From assembly GCF_002002725.1 (NCBI RefSeq), contig NZ_MUNW01000037.1, positions 1 to 64,000 on the forward strand: a DNA stretch of 64,000 nucleotides. The letters run 5' to 3'. Below the pieces are notes generated by a model. The model saw nothing but the letters and a program-made list of their open reading frames with translations, was not told where the DNA came from and did no database searches. Shown here in pieces: positions 51,256 to 59,835 of this stretch. This stretch comes from Sinorhizobium sp. A49 (GTDB lineage Bacteria; Pseudomonadota; Alphaproteobacteria; Rhizobiales; Rhizobiaceae). Numbering within the stretch: position 1 is the first letter of the stretch; every line of letters starts with the position of its first letter. Made by a program: the position numbers and the translations under genes.

Positions 51256-52139
51256 CGCACGAAGTCGGTCTTGCGATAGCCCTGAAGATAGAGAAGGGCC
51301 GTGAGGTCGCCATGGTCGATGCGCACCTTCGCCTGTTCGGCGACCACGGGCTTGGCGTGCAGCGCGACGCCGGTGCCGGCGAGCTGCAGCATGCCGAGAT
51401 CATTGGCGCCGTCACCGACGGCAAGCGCTTCGTCGGTGGAGATGCCGAGGCGACCGGCGATTTCGAGCAGGGCGTCGACCTTGGCCTGCTTGCCGAGGAT
51501 CGGTTCGGCGACCTCGCCGGTCAGCGTGCCATCCTTCTCGATCAGCGTGTTGGCGCGGTTTTCCTGGAAGCCGAGCATGTCGGCGACCGGCCCGGTAAAG
51601 ACGGTGAAGCCGCCGGAAACGAGGGCGGTGTAGTAGCCCTTCGCCTTCATGGTGGCGATCAGCTCGGGGCCTCCAGGCGTCAGGGTGATGCGCCGGGCGA
51701 TGACATCACCGACGACGCTCGAAGGCAGGCCCTTTAGCAGCGCGACGCGCTCGATCAGCGCCGGCTCGAAGGCGATCTCGCCGTTCATGGCGCGAGCGGT
51801 GATCGCGGCGACCTTGTCCTTGAGGCCGACTTCGGCGGCAAGTTCGTCGATGCATTCCTGGCCGATCATGGTCGAATCCATGTCGGCGATCAGAAGCTTC
51901 TTGCGTCTGGTGTCGGCGTCCTGGACGGCGACGTCGACGGCCACGCCGTTGAGCGCACCGCGCAGCGCGGCCTCGGCGGCGAAGGGGTCTGTGCCGTCCC
52001 TGAGCGCGAGGTCGCAGGCGATGCCGTCGGCGAGCCAATAGAGGCCGGATGCCTTGACGGCGTCAGCGGCGGCTTCCGCGAGCGCTGGCGTCAGAACAGG
52101 ATTTGACGGATTGGCGATAAGCGTGGCAACGAGAGCCAT
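51252..52139 (-). CDS. serB: Phosphoserine phosphatase
   Basis: SerB dephosphorylates phosphoserine in the last step of serine synthesis. The 295-residue HAD-superfamily protein has an N-terminal ACT-like region (1-75), then the HAD motif I DMDSTMI with the nucleophile Asp86 and acid Asp88, VSGGFTVF (motif II) and AVGDGANDLGML (motif IV). The start at 52139 gives the usual MALVATLIANPS. That ATG overlaps the miaA ATG head to head by 2 bp. Downstream it is coupled to the GNAT gene. Confidence 0.95.
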   Translation of the reverse strand: MALVATLIANPSNPVLTPALAEAAADAVKASGLYWLADGIACDLALRDGTDPFAAEAALRGALNGVAVDVAVQDADTRRKKLLIADMDSTMIGQECIDELAAEVGLKDKVAAITARAMNGEIAFEPALIERVALLKGLPSSVVGDVIARRITLTPGGPELIATMKAKGYYTALVSGGFTVFTGPVADMLGFQENRANTLIEKDGTLTGEVAEPILGKQAKVDALLEIAGRLGISTDEALAVGDGANDLGMLQLAGTGVALHAKPVVAEQAKVRIDHGDLTALLYLQGYRKTDFVR

Positions 52140-53049
52140 GGACAACAACCTTGAAACCGATACGGACGCGATCCTGATAACCGGGCCGACCGCCAGCGGC
52201 AAGTCCGCGCTTGCGGTCGAATTGGCGCGGCGGCATGGCGGCGTGGTCATCAACGCCGACAGCATGCAGGTTTACGACTCCTTGCGGGTGCTGACCGCGC
52301 GCCCCGACGAGGTCGACATGGGCGGCGTCGAGCACTGTCTTTACGGCCACGTGCCGGCAGGCGCGGCCTATTCGACCGGGGTGTGGCTGCGCGAGGCCGA
52401 AGCCCTGGTCGCTGCACTTCGCAAGGACGGCCGGCTGCCGGTTTTCGTCGGCGGCACCGGGCTCTATTTCAAGGCGCTGACCGGCGGGCTTGCCGACATG
52501 CCGGAAATTCCCGCTGTCCTTCGTGACCGGTTGCGCGAGCGGTTGAGGCAGGAGGGGCCGGAAGGATTACATGCAGAGCTTGCGGCGCGCGATCCGCAGA
52601 CGGCGGAGGCGCTGAAGCCCGGCGACGGCCAGCGCATCGTGCGGGCGCTCGAAGTGGTGGAGGCGACCGGCCAGTCGATCCGCGTCTACCAGCAGAAAAA
52701 CGGTCCGCAGATCATCGATCAGCAGCGGGCGCGCAAGCTGGTGGTGCTGCCGGATCGCAAGGTGCTGCACAACCGCATCAATAGCCGCTTCGGCCTGATG
52801 CTTTCGGGTGGGGCGATCGACGAGGTGCGGGCGCTGATGGCACTCGACCTTGACCAGACCATGCCGGTAATGAAGGCGATCGGCGTCAGCCAGATTGCAG
52901 CGCTCCTGCGCGGCGAGATCGATGAGGCCGAGGTGATCGAGACCGGCTCCGCCGCAACCCGCCAATATGCCAAGCGGCAGATGACCTGGTTTCGCAACCA
53001 GCTCGACGACAGCTGGAGGCGCATCGAGAGTGCTGCCGAGGCGCTTTGA
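52138..53049 (+). CDS. miaA: tRNA dimethylallyltransferase
   Basis: MiaA adds dimethylallyl to A37 of tRNAs that read UNN codons. The 303-residue protein has the P-loop GPTASGKS at residues 16-23, then ADSMQVYDSLRVLTARP, HCLYGHVPAGAAYSTGVW, FVGGTGLYFKALTGGLADMP and KRQMTWFRNQ near the end. The start is the ATG at 52138, which shares two bases with the divergent serB start codon; the conserved core begins only about nine residues in, so little choice remains. miaB and hfq are not adjacent. Confidence 0.95.
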   Translation: MDNNLETDTDAILITGPTASGKSALAVELARRHGGVVINADSMQVYDSLRVLTARPDEVDMGGVEHCLYGHVPAGAAYSTGVWLREAEALVAALRKDGRLPVFVGGTGLYFKALTGGLADMPEIPAVLRDRLRERLRQEGPEGLHAELAARDPQTAEALKPGDGQRIVRALEVVEATGQSIRVYQQKNGPQIIDQQRARKLVVLPDRKVLHNRINSRFGLMLSGGAIDEVRALMALDLDQTMPVMKAIGVSQIAALLRGEIDEAEVIETGSAATRQYAKRQMTWFRNQLDDSWRRIESAAEAL

Positions 53050-53222
53050 ACTTTGGGTGCGATGATGTCATCGATTTCGGCGTGCGCGTTTACGGGGCGA
53101 TTCTGAACACGGCATAATGCGTGCGGCCAGAACGAGCGAAATCTCGTTGCCGCAAGCAAGCAGATTGCATCAGCAATCCCCGTGGAAGCGACGACGGCCG
53201 AACCCGACCCGCCGCGTGGTTT

Positions 53223-54695
53223 TCAGCCGCCTTCCGTGACTTTTACGCGAGGTGGCGCCCAGCTTCCTTTCTGAAGGCTGTCATCCGGTCCGTAGAGACG
53301 AAGATTGAGATAGAAGCCTTCGGCCGGCGACGGCAGCCAATTGGCTTTTTCGACCGCGTCCTTGGGGGCCTCATGCTGGATGTAGATCGTCAGAGAACCG
53401 TCTTCGGCGGTTTTCAAGCCCGGCGTGCGTCCGCCGATCGAGTAGCGCTTGATCGGGTTCTCCACGAAGGACCCATCCGAGAGGTGATACATCGACAGCG
53501 ACCAGAAGGCGCTGACATTCGGCAATTGGCCTTTCTCGAAGCGCATGGTGTATTCCTTCGAGCCTTCGAAGGGCTGTCCCTTGTCGTCCGTTCGGCCATC
53601 CATATAGATGGCTTCTTCGGGCGCATTGCCGCCGGTGTACCATTTCGCCCAGGCTGCGCGGAACAGATAGTCGGTGCCAATGATCCCGGACTTCGGATTC
53701 CATCGCCAGTTGTTGACGCTGGTGCCGACCGTCTGTGCATTGACGTCCATGACATGAAGGCCAAACTGATAGGCCTTGCTCAGACCGGCGACCTCTTCCG
53801 GCGAAAGGCTCTTGTAGTCGAACTCGGTGTTGCCTTTCTTGAAACCGATCTGCTTCAGACTGTCGGCAAGCACGGCATCCTGCACAGGCTTCGGCGGCGT
53901 GTGCTTCAAGGCGTTGGCGAGCTTGTAATAGAACTCGATCCCTTCCGGCAGGTCGGCCGGCTTTTCGTAGACGAGGCGCTGTTCGGAAAAGGCCATGTCC
54001 GGCGGGACCTGCGAGTCCGATTTGCCGAAATGGCTAAGCGGGGTCAGGCGGAGCTTGTCCTGGATTGCCTGTGCATTCTGAACGTCATCCGGCCCGTTGA
54101 CGCCGATACGGCCCCACACGGCCATCGCATTGTACGGGCTGTCGATCCGCTTGACGCCTTCCGGCAACTGGCCCTTCCAGTCGGGGCCAACGAACGCGTA
54201 GTTTCCGGCGTCGCGACCGGTGGTCCGCGAGCCGACATAGGCAAAGGTATCGCCATTGGGATCCCAGAGCTGGAAAACGTAATAGCGATCCGGCTCCACT
54301 TCGGGGACCGACAGAACCAGAGGTTCGCGGCTAAGATCCGTGAACGCTTGTGCGTAGAGCGTATCGTTGTTCGGTGTCGCGATCTGCTTGAATTCGGGAC
54401 CGCGAAGATGGCGCACCAATCCGAACTGATTGACGACAGAGCGGGGGTTGCCCGTCGTGGCCTCGCTGCCCGGTACGGCTCGTGTACGCATCAAGTCCTC
54501 GAAGAACACCGATGGATATCCCCACATGACCGCGTTCAGCCCGAGATAGAACGCCTGTGCTTCTCGGCCCTCCATCTTGCCGAGCTCAGGCGGGGGCGTG
54601 CGCTTGTCCGCGGCCAGGGCAGCAATGTTGCCGCTGCCCATTGCGAGGGCTACGGCGAGAACGCCGATCTTGAAGAAGGCTCTGGTGGGCTGCAT
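53223..54695 (-). CDS. Exported DUF1254/DUF1214 domain protein
   Basis: A 490-residue secreted protein. The signal peptide (about 1-29) ends NIAALA. A DUF1254 domain follows (AFYLGLNAVMWGYPSVFFEDL, then IATPNNDTLYAQAFTDLSREPLVLSVP and YYVFQLWDPNGDTFAYVGSR), and a DUF1214 domain ends it (SMYHLSDGSFVENPIKRYSIG, then SLTIYIQHEAP). Both domains are widespread but of unknown function. I choose the ATG at 54695 because GGAG lies 9 nt before it; 54710 is an alternative. It is downstream of a sulfatase on the same strand across a 362-bp gap. Confidence 0.9.
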   Translation of the reverse strand: MQPTRAFFKIGVLAVALAMGSGNIAALAADKRTPPPELGKMEGREAQAFYLGLNAVMWGYPSVFFEDLMRTRAVPGSEATTGNPRSVVNQFGLVRHLRGPEFKQIATPNNDTLYAQAFTDLSREPLVLSVPEVEPDRYYVFQLWDPNGDTFAYVGSRTTGRDAGNYAFVGPDWKGQLPEGVKRIDSPYNAMAVWGRIGVNGPDDVQNAQAIQDKLRLTPLSHFGKSDSQVPPDMAFSEQRLVYEKPADLPEGIEFYYKLANALKHTPPKPVQDAVLADSLKQIGFKKGNTEFDYKSLSPEEVAGLSKAYQFGLHVMDVNAQTVGTSVNNWRWNPKSGIIGTDYLFRAAWAKWYTGGNAPEEAIYMDGRTDDKGQPFEGSKEYTMRFEKGQLPNVSAFWSLSMYHLSDGSFVENPIKRYSIGGRTPGLKTAEDGSLTIYIQHEAPKDAVEKANWLPSPAEGFYLNLRLYGPDDSLQKGSWAPPRVKVTEGG

Positions 54696-54832
54696 CTTGG
54701 TCAACTCCATACCCGGTTTGTGAATGTGTCCTTATCGAGAGTGCTGCCGAGATGGCGTGAATTTCTGGCGGGGGATCGCGCCCCTGGCAACGTTCGGCGT
54801 TTGGATTTGCGATCAGAAATTCTGCCGTGCAG

Positions 54833-54862
54833 GACAAAGCCGCCGTCCTCGGCGGCCTTGTC
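54833..54862. other. Hairpin between sulfatase and DUF1254 genes
   Basis: GACAAAGCCGCC (54833-54844) and GGCGGCCTTGTC (54851-54862) form a 12-bp stem with one mismatch and a 6-nt loop. It may attenuate or end minus-strand transcripts coming from the sulfatase, which would separate the DUF1254 gene from that transcript. No long T-run follows. The remainder of 54696-54954 shows nothing else. Confidence 0.4.
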
Positions 54863-54954
54863 GTTTGGTGCGGGCGTTTGGTGCTGGGTGTCGTCTGGTC
54901 GCCCACGCAAAGACCCGCTTTCGTTCTTCTTCAGGCCACATCGGGAGATGTGAC

Positions 54955-55057
54955 TAAAGCGCGTCGCGATCTTTCAGATTCGCATGACGCGCTTTAAGTT
55001 CTTGTTTTCACGCATGTCGTTATCGCAAAACCGCTGCACACTTTTGCGCGACATGCT
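54955..55057. repeat. RIME1-like double-palindrome element abutting the sulfatase stop
   Basis: The first palindrome has arms TAAAGCGCGTC (54955-54965) and GACGCGCTTTA (54986-54996) around an inner GCGA/TCGC stem. The second has GCATGTCG (55012-55019) and CGACATGC (55049-55056), with an inner CGCAAAA/TTTTGCG pair. About 103 bp with two large palindromes matches the description of the rhizobial element RIME1 as I remember it. The second arm ends one base before the sulfatase stop codon at 55058-55060. Confidence 0.75.
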
Positions 55058-56776
55058 TTAGTTGCCTGTTGGCAGCGAGATCTTGAAGCCGTCCTTTGAC
55101 AACTCTTCGCGTAGCCACTGGAACTGCTGGTACTTCGAGATCTCGAGCGGACCGGTGTAGGTTTCGCTCTGCAGCTTGCGCGGCGGATATTTCACATAGG
55201 TCTGCATCAGCTGCTTGATCGCGTCGCTAATGGTGACCATCGTCCAGGTGCGCTCCGTATAGTTGTTCATGAAGATGTCGTAGCGCTCCTGCGGATCCTG
55301 CCAGAGATCGAAGACCTGCGGGACCGTTGCGACATATTTGGATGCACCTTTCCAGCCAAGGTTCGAATCGACCGCCAGTCCGCCAGTCGCCTGGCCGTCA
55401 TCGCCGCGCAGGTTGAACACGGCCTTGTAGTTGCCGACGCGGGCAGCGCCGGGCGAAAGCTCGTTCTCCGTGAAGTAGAACCAGGAGGTGCGTTCCGACT
55501 TGCCCGTACCGAGCAGGATCGGCGACATGTCATAGCTGTCGAAGATGATCGGTTGGCCTTCGCGGTCCTTGTCCGGCAGGGCGACGCCGGCGACCGCGGC
55601 GAAGGTTGCCATCAGATCGAGCCCGCCGACGATATCGTGGTTCTTGCTGTTAGGCTTGATCTTGCCCGGCCACACAGCGATAGCGGGAACGCGATTGCCG
55701 CCTTCGCGGACGGTGCCCTTGGTTCCACGGAATGGCGTGTAGCCGGCGTCAGGATACACATCCTGCCAGGCGCCGTTATCGGTGGTGTAGAATATGAGGG
55801 TATTTCTGTCCAAGCCGGTTTCATGGAGTTTATCCATGATGCGGCCAATGCGGGTGTCCAGTTCCACGATGCTGTCGGCATACTTCGATTTCGACATCGA
55901 CTTATGCTCGAACTCCGGTGCAGGCATGTTCGGCTGATGCACCTTCATGAAGTTGACGCTGATAAAGAAGGGCTTGCCGGATTTGGATGCGTCGTCAAGG
56001 AAGCCGACCGCGGCCTTCTCGACGTAGCTGTCGAAGAACGGAATACCGACAACACCGGGTGCACCGTTGATCGTTGGGGTATCGACGTACTGGCCGTTGA
56101 TCTTGAACTCCTCGACGGCCTTTTCACCCGTTTTGCCTGACAGGGCGCCTTTGGTTACGCGCTGGAACATCGCCCGCAGCTTCGGGTCCATGTCCGGGAA
56201 CCAGGTCGGATCGGCGTAGGTGTAGGCGTTCAGGTGGTAGAGCCCGCAATATCTCATCACGTCGAAGCCCTGGGCGTTTGGCAGCGCGTAGTCAGCCTCC
56301 CCAAGGTGCCACTTGCCAGTGAAGTAGGTGTCGTAGCCGCCAAGCTTGAGAACGGACGCAAGTGTCCATTCGGCTGCAGGCAGGCCACCGCCCTGGCCTT
56401 GAAACGCGACGGTCGTCATGCCGCTGCGATTGGGAATGCGCCCCGTGATCATCGCTGCACGGCCGGGTGTGCAACTCGGCTGGGCGTAGAAGTCGAAGAA
56501 CGTCATGCCATTGTCTGCCATCTTGTCGATGTTCGGCGTCGGCATTCCGCGGCCTTCGCCGCCGCCATACGGCCCGAGATCGCCGAAGCCGGTATCATCG
56601 GAAACAATCATGAGAATGTTCGGTTTGGCAGATTGCGTTGTCTGGGCTGCCGCCGACCCCCAGGGGACGGCGACGAACGTAAGCGCAGCAGCGGCTGTTG
56701 CGAGAAGCCTGCCTCGGGCTCCAAGGCCCAACCTGCGGCTTGTCAATGAACGTGGTTGATCAGCTTGGTCTATCAT
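55058..56776 (-). CDS. Exported sulfatase, short type
   Basis: A 572-residue sulfatase. SRRLGLGARGRLL followed by a hydrophobic stretch to GSAAAQ (about residues 13-45) may be a Tat signal. It has the metal Asp pair SDDTGFGD (60-61), the formylglycine motif CTPGR at 102-106, TGKWHLGEADYAL, the TDNGAW block and GKIKPNS. The last part (QERYDIFMNNYTERTW) is typical of AtsA-like enzymes. The start at 56776 follows GAGGA. It resembles the sulfatase at 703-2295. The substrate is unknown. A palindromic repeat directly follows the stop and may act as a terminator. Confidence 0.9.
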   Translation of the reverse strand: MIDQADQPRSLTSRRLGLGARGRLLATAAAALTFVAVPWGSAAAQTTQSAKPNILMIVSDDTGFGDLGPYGGGEGRGMPTPNIDKMADNGMTFFDFYAQPSCTPGRAAMITGRIPNRSGMTTVAFQGQGGGLPAAEWTLASVLKLGGYDTYFTGKWHLGEADYALPNAQGFDVMRYCGLYHLNAYTYADPTWFPDMDPKLRAMFQRVTKGALSGKTGEKAVEEFKINGQYVDTPTINGAPGVVGIPFFDSYVEKAAVGFLDDASKSGKPFFISVNFMKVHQPNMPAPEFEHKSMSKSKYADSIVELDTRIGRIMDKLHETGLDRNTLIFYTTDNGAWQDVYPDAGYTPFRGTKGTVREGGNRVPAIAVWPGKIKPNSKNHDIVGGLDLMATFAAVAGVALPDKDREGQPIIFDSYDMSPILLGTGKSERTSWFYFTENELSPGAARVGNYKAVFNLRGDDGQATGGLAVDSNLGWKGASKYVATVPQVFDLWQDPQERYDIFMNNYTERTWTMVTISDAIKQLMQTYVKYPPRKLQSETYTGPLEISKYQQFQWLREELSKDGFKISLPTGN

Positions 56777-57216
56777 GATCAGTGTCCTCATCTGTTGTAT
56801 GGATGTGACTGCGAACGAGATAGGCGGGAATAGGCGCAGCCCGGCCGGATAGGCCGAGCGGCAAAAAACCCGATGGCTGTCCTGGCATTCCGTGCCCTGT
56901 TGGGGCACGGTGCGCAGTCTCGTCTTTTTTAGAATTTTCGCAAGTATGCTGCGGCTGCCAAGGCAACGACCGTCGGTTGACCTTGCGATGCCCCAGTGTG
57001 CGGTCGCCTGAGAGAATTCAGGTGCACCAGGGAGGCGACAAATCTGCTCGATGAGCCCTCCATCGTTACCGTTACAGAGTTGACTTTCATCCACATTAGA
57101 TCACCCTAAATTGCGACCTGGACTGCTGTAGCGATCCGGTTGTCGGCGGCATCCGGAACAGGCGTTCAGGCGGTCATCATGGGGATGTCAGGTTATTCTT
57201 TTTCGAGGCGGGTCCG
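56777..57216. other. Divergent region with hairpin between sulfatase and channel genes
   Basis: This 440-bp gap has no gene. CCGTGCCC (56890-56897) and GGGCACGG (56903-56910) form a perfect 8-bp stem with the loop TGTTG, followed by a T-run about 14 nt later on the plus strand. It should contain the promoters of both flanking genes; I see no clear operator. Confidence 0.35.
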
Positions 57217-57558
57217 ATGGGGTCTAAATTCACAAGACGGATCTTCTTCGGCGAGTTCTATCGCCAGCTTGGCGTTGTCTGGCCAATCCTGTCCGCCATT
57301 CTCTGCATCATGGTTGGCGGTGGCCTGTTGATCGGGCGAATAGAGGAGTGGCGGGTGATGGACGCCCTGTATTTCACCTTCGTCACCGGTCTCACCATAG
57401 GTTACGGCGATCTGACGCCGAGCCATTTGTCTTCGCGCGTGCTGGCCATGTTGATCGGCTTTTCCGGGATTATCCTCACCGGCCTCGTTGCAGCCGTCAG
57501 TGTCCAGGCGCTGCAGGCGACCGCCCGTGAACACAACGACCGAAAGCCGCCGGACTGA
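57217..57558 (+). CDS. Two-TM potassium channel
   Basis: A 113-residue protein with the ion-channel-2 fold: TM1 at about 22-40, a pore helix at about 48-60, the selectivity filter TIGYGDL at 60-66 and TM2 at about 75-96. The filter is the K+ signature. No cytoplasmic RCK or cyclic-nucleotide domain follows, so this is a minimal channel, presumably a tetramer. GAGGCGGGTCCG precedes the ATG. A Ca2+/H+ exchanger follows after 64 bp, so the two may form a small ion-transport operon. Confidence 0.88.
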   Translation: MGSKFTRRIFFGEFYRQLGVVWPILSAILCIMVGGGLLIGRIEEWRVMDALYFTFVTGLTIGYGDLTPSHLSSRVLAMLIGFSGIILTGLVAAVSVQALQATAREHNDRKPPD

Positions 57559-57622
57559 GCCTCGTTCAAGGGTCGCCTTCAGCCGCGCGGCCAGGAAACT
57601 TCAATGCTTTCCGGGAGATGTC

Positions 57623-58723
57623 ATGAGCCAGCTTTGGAATGAAATTCGGCACACGCCGCTTCTCTGGCTGCTCGTTCTGGCGCCGGTGGTGCTGGTGGCG
57701 CATAGCGCGTTACCGGAAGCGCACACGCTGCTCTTCCTGCTTTCGGTGTTGGCGATCATTCCATTGGCAACCCTGCTCAGCCACGCAACGGAAGCCGTCG
57801 CCGCCAGGACCGGCGACACGGTCGGCAGCCTTCTCAATGCGACGCTCGGCAATTTGACCGAACTCATCATTGCGCTCGCCGCCTTGCGACTTGGTCAATA
57901 CACGCTGGTGAAGGCTTCGCTCGCCGGCGCCATCGTCTGCAACACGCTCTTCATGCTGGGGGCTTCGTTCCTGCTCGGCGGCCTCAAATACCATGTTCAG
58001 GATTACAACCGCGTCAGTGCGCGCCTGCAGACGAGCCTGCTTTTCCTGGCAACGGTCGCACTGATCGTACCGTCGGCAATGGCCGATGCCGACAATCTCG
58101 CTGCGGCACCGGATTTCATGCAGGATCTGAGCTTCGGTCTATCGATCCTTCTGATCATCGCCTACGGGTTGGGCCTGTTCTTCTCCCTGAAGAGCCACCG
58201 CGAATTCTTCGGCAGCGTCGAGCACGCCAGCGCCTCGGATGAGGCTCCCTGGCCGTTGCGTGTCGCGCTTGCAACGCTTGCCGCCGTCACGGTTATGGTT
58301 GCTCTGGTCAGCGAAGTGTTCGTGGAATCGGTGCAGCAGGCGGCAGAAACGTTCGGCATGACGCCCGCCTTCGTGGGCTTTGTCGTCGTCGCACTTGTCG
58401 GGGCAGCCGCAGAAATGACGTCGGCATTTTCGGGTGCGCGCAAGAACCGGCTGGATCTGAGCGTCGGCATTGCGCTGGGCAGTGCGGCCCAGATCGCCCT
58501 TTTCGTTGCTCCCGTTCTCGTGCTGTTGAGTTACGTCATCGGGCCCACGCCGATGGACCTGCAGTTCTGGCCGGGTGCCGTCATCATGGTATTGGTCGCC
58601 ACGATGACGGCCATCATCATCACAAACAGCGGTCGTGCCGCGTGGTTTTTGGGCGTGCTGATGCTGATGGTCTATCTGATTTTCGCCATGACGCTCTATC
58701 TGCTGCCACCCGTACTTTCGTGA
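57623..58723 (+). CDS. Ca2+/H+ antiporter, CaCA (CAX) family
   Basis: A 366-residue inner-membrane exchanger with about eleven hydrophobic segments in two pseudo-repeats. The first carries the c-1 motif GNLTELIIALAAL (catalytic acid) and the second GAAAEMTSAFSGARKNRLDL and VGIALGSAAQIALF, the CAX signature. The start at 57623 follows GGGAGATGTC; the frame is open further upstream inside the channel gene. It exports Ca2+ or another divalent cation in exchange for protons. The pairing with a K+ channel gene suggests ionic or osmotic adaptation. Confidence 0.92.
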   Translation: MSQLWNEIRHTPLLWLLVLAPVVLVAHSALPEAHTLLFLLSVLAIIPLATLLSHATEAVAARTGDTVGSLLNATLGNLTELIIALAALRLGQYTLVKASLAGAIVCNTLFMLGASFLLGGLKYHVQDYNRVSARLQTSLLFLATVALIVPSAMADADNLAAAPDFMQDLSFGLSILLIIAYGLGLFFSLKSHREFFGSVEHASASDEAPWPLRVALATLAAVTVMVALVSEVFVESVQQAAETFGMTPAFVGFVVVALVGAAAEMTSAFSGARKNRLDLSVGIALGSAAQIALFVAPVLVLLSYVIGPTPMDLQFWPGAVIMVLVATMTAIIITNSGRAAWFLGVLMLMVYLIFAMTLYLLPPVLS

Positions 58724-58786
58724 GTTTACGCGCGGGTACGCATGCCGACGACAGGCGCGGCGTTGCGGCGCGCCCGATCTCGGGCG

Positions 58787-59587
58787 TTACTTCGGAAACA
58801 GGAATGTCATCGTCAGCCGGACACCGAGACCCTCCGGGCCGTTGTCGGGTGCTTGCGCCCAATAGCGCACGCCTGCGCCAAGGCTGATCGGCTGCTTGTC
58901 GATGGTGATCAGCTTGGAGATGTTGAAGTTGATCGGGACAGTCCACTCATCCGCCTTCCAGTCGTAGGTGGATTCGGTGTTGAGCGCGAAAGTCCAGGCG
59001 TCCGCGGTGGTGTAGGACAGGAACGGCTGCAGGAAGGTGGAGCTGATGTCGTTGCGCTCGTCGCTGCCGGCAAACGACCAGATGTGATTGGCAAGTGCGC
59101 CATAGGTCCATTCGCCTTCCTGCTTGAGCACGACGACGGTCGGGCCGGCGCCCCATTTTTCGCCGCCGAGCAGGTCGTCGGTTGCAGTCGGGATCAGGAA
59201 GGCAGGCCCCACACCCCAGATGATCCCGCTTTCCGTCGGCTTGACCGGCGAGAAGAAGAAGCTCTGCAGCGTATCGCCGAGGCCGAACTGCGAGCCGCTC
59301 GGGCCGGCAATGTCGTTCTGCGAGGTTACCGGCAGAATGGTGCGCGAAATGACGTTCCAGTCGGCGTTCAGCGAGAAGGGAATGACCGGCTGGATGTTGA
59401 GTGTGGACTTGTTGCCGTCGTCAGGCCCGTAGCCGCGGTCATAATTGAACTGGAAGGGCACGCTGATCATCGAGGCGATCGGGTTCGACAGCTTCTTGGC
59501 GAGATCCGCATTCGAATCCTGCGCCTGCGCCGTCGTCGCGAATATGGCGGACAAGGCTGTGGCGTATTTCAACCTGGCATATCGCAT
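58787..59587 (-). CDS. Outer-membrane barrel protein of the neuromedin-U-like group
   Basis: A 266-residue exported protein with a signal peptide ending TTAQAQ (about residue 22). The chain reads as beta strands with the marks LSNPIASMISVPFQFNYD, LNIQPVIPFSLNADWNVISR and GIIWGVGPAFLIPTATDD, as in proteins misleadingly annotated as neuromedin U in bacteria. These are probably outer-membrane barrels of unknown cargo. GAGGGGGTCGATC precedes the ATG at 59587. It converges on the exchanger gene with a 63-bp gap, and a 248-bp gap separates it from the HerA-type gene. Confidence 0.8.
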   Translation of the reverse strand: MRYARLKYATALSAIFATTAQAQDSNADLAKKLSNPIASMISVPFQFNYDRGYGPDDGNKSTLNIQPVIPFSLNADWNVISRTILPVTSQNDIAGPSGSQFGLGDTLQSFFFSPVKPTESGIIWGVGPAFLIPTATDDLLGGEKWGAGPTVVVLKQEGEWTYGALANHIWSFAGSDERNDISSTFLQPFLSYTTADAWTFALNTESTYDWKADEWTVPINFNISKLITIDKQPISLGAGVRYWAQAPDNGPEGLGVRLTMTFLFPK

Positions 59588-59835
59588 GATCGACCCCCTC
59601 AGTCGCTTCCTGAGCTGCATGCCGGAGCGGTGCTCGTGGGCGACTCCAGCACACGCGCAGTCTGGCCGCGGGATGCAACTTTAGCAACTGCAATAAAGCA
59701 GGAGCAAAATCAGGGGGGCGTCGCTTGGGACGTTCGCCGATGTCGGCGACAGAGCAAGACGTTTGCCGTTCGCTCAGGTTCCGGCCGAGCAACGCAAAGG
59801 CATGAGGGGCGACGCTTTGCCAAGCGCGCCCGGCG

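Noticed and set aside
53050-53222. GATGATGTCATC near-palindrome after miaA
   Set aside because: Short and within reach of chance; no second copy or T-run to support an operator or terminator.
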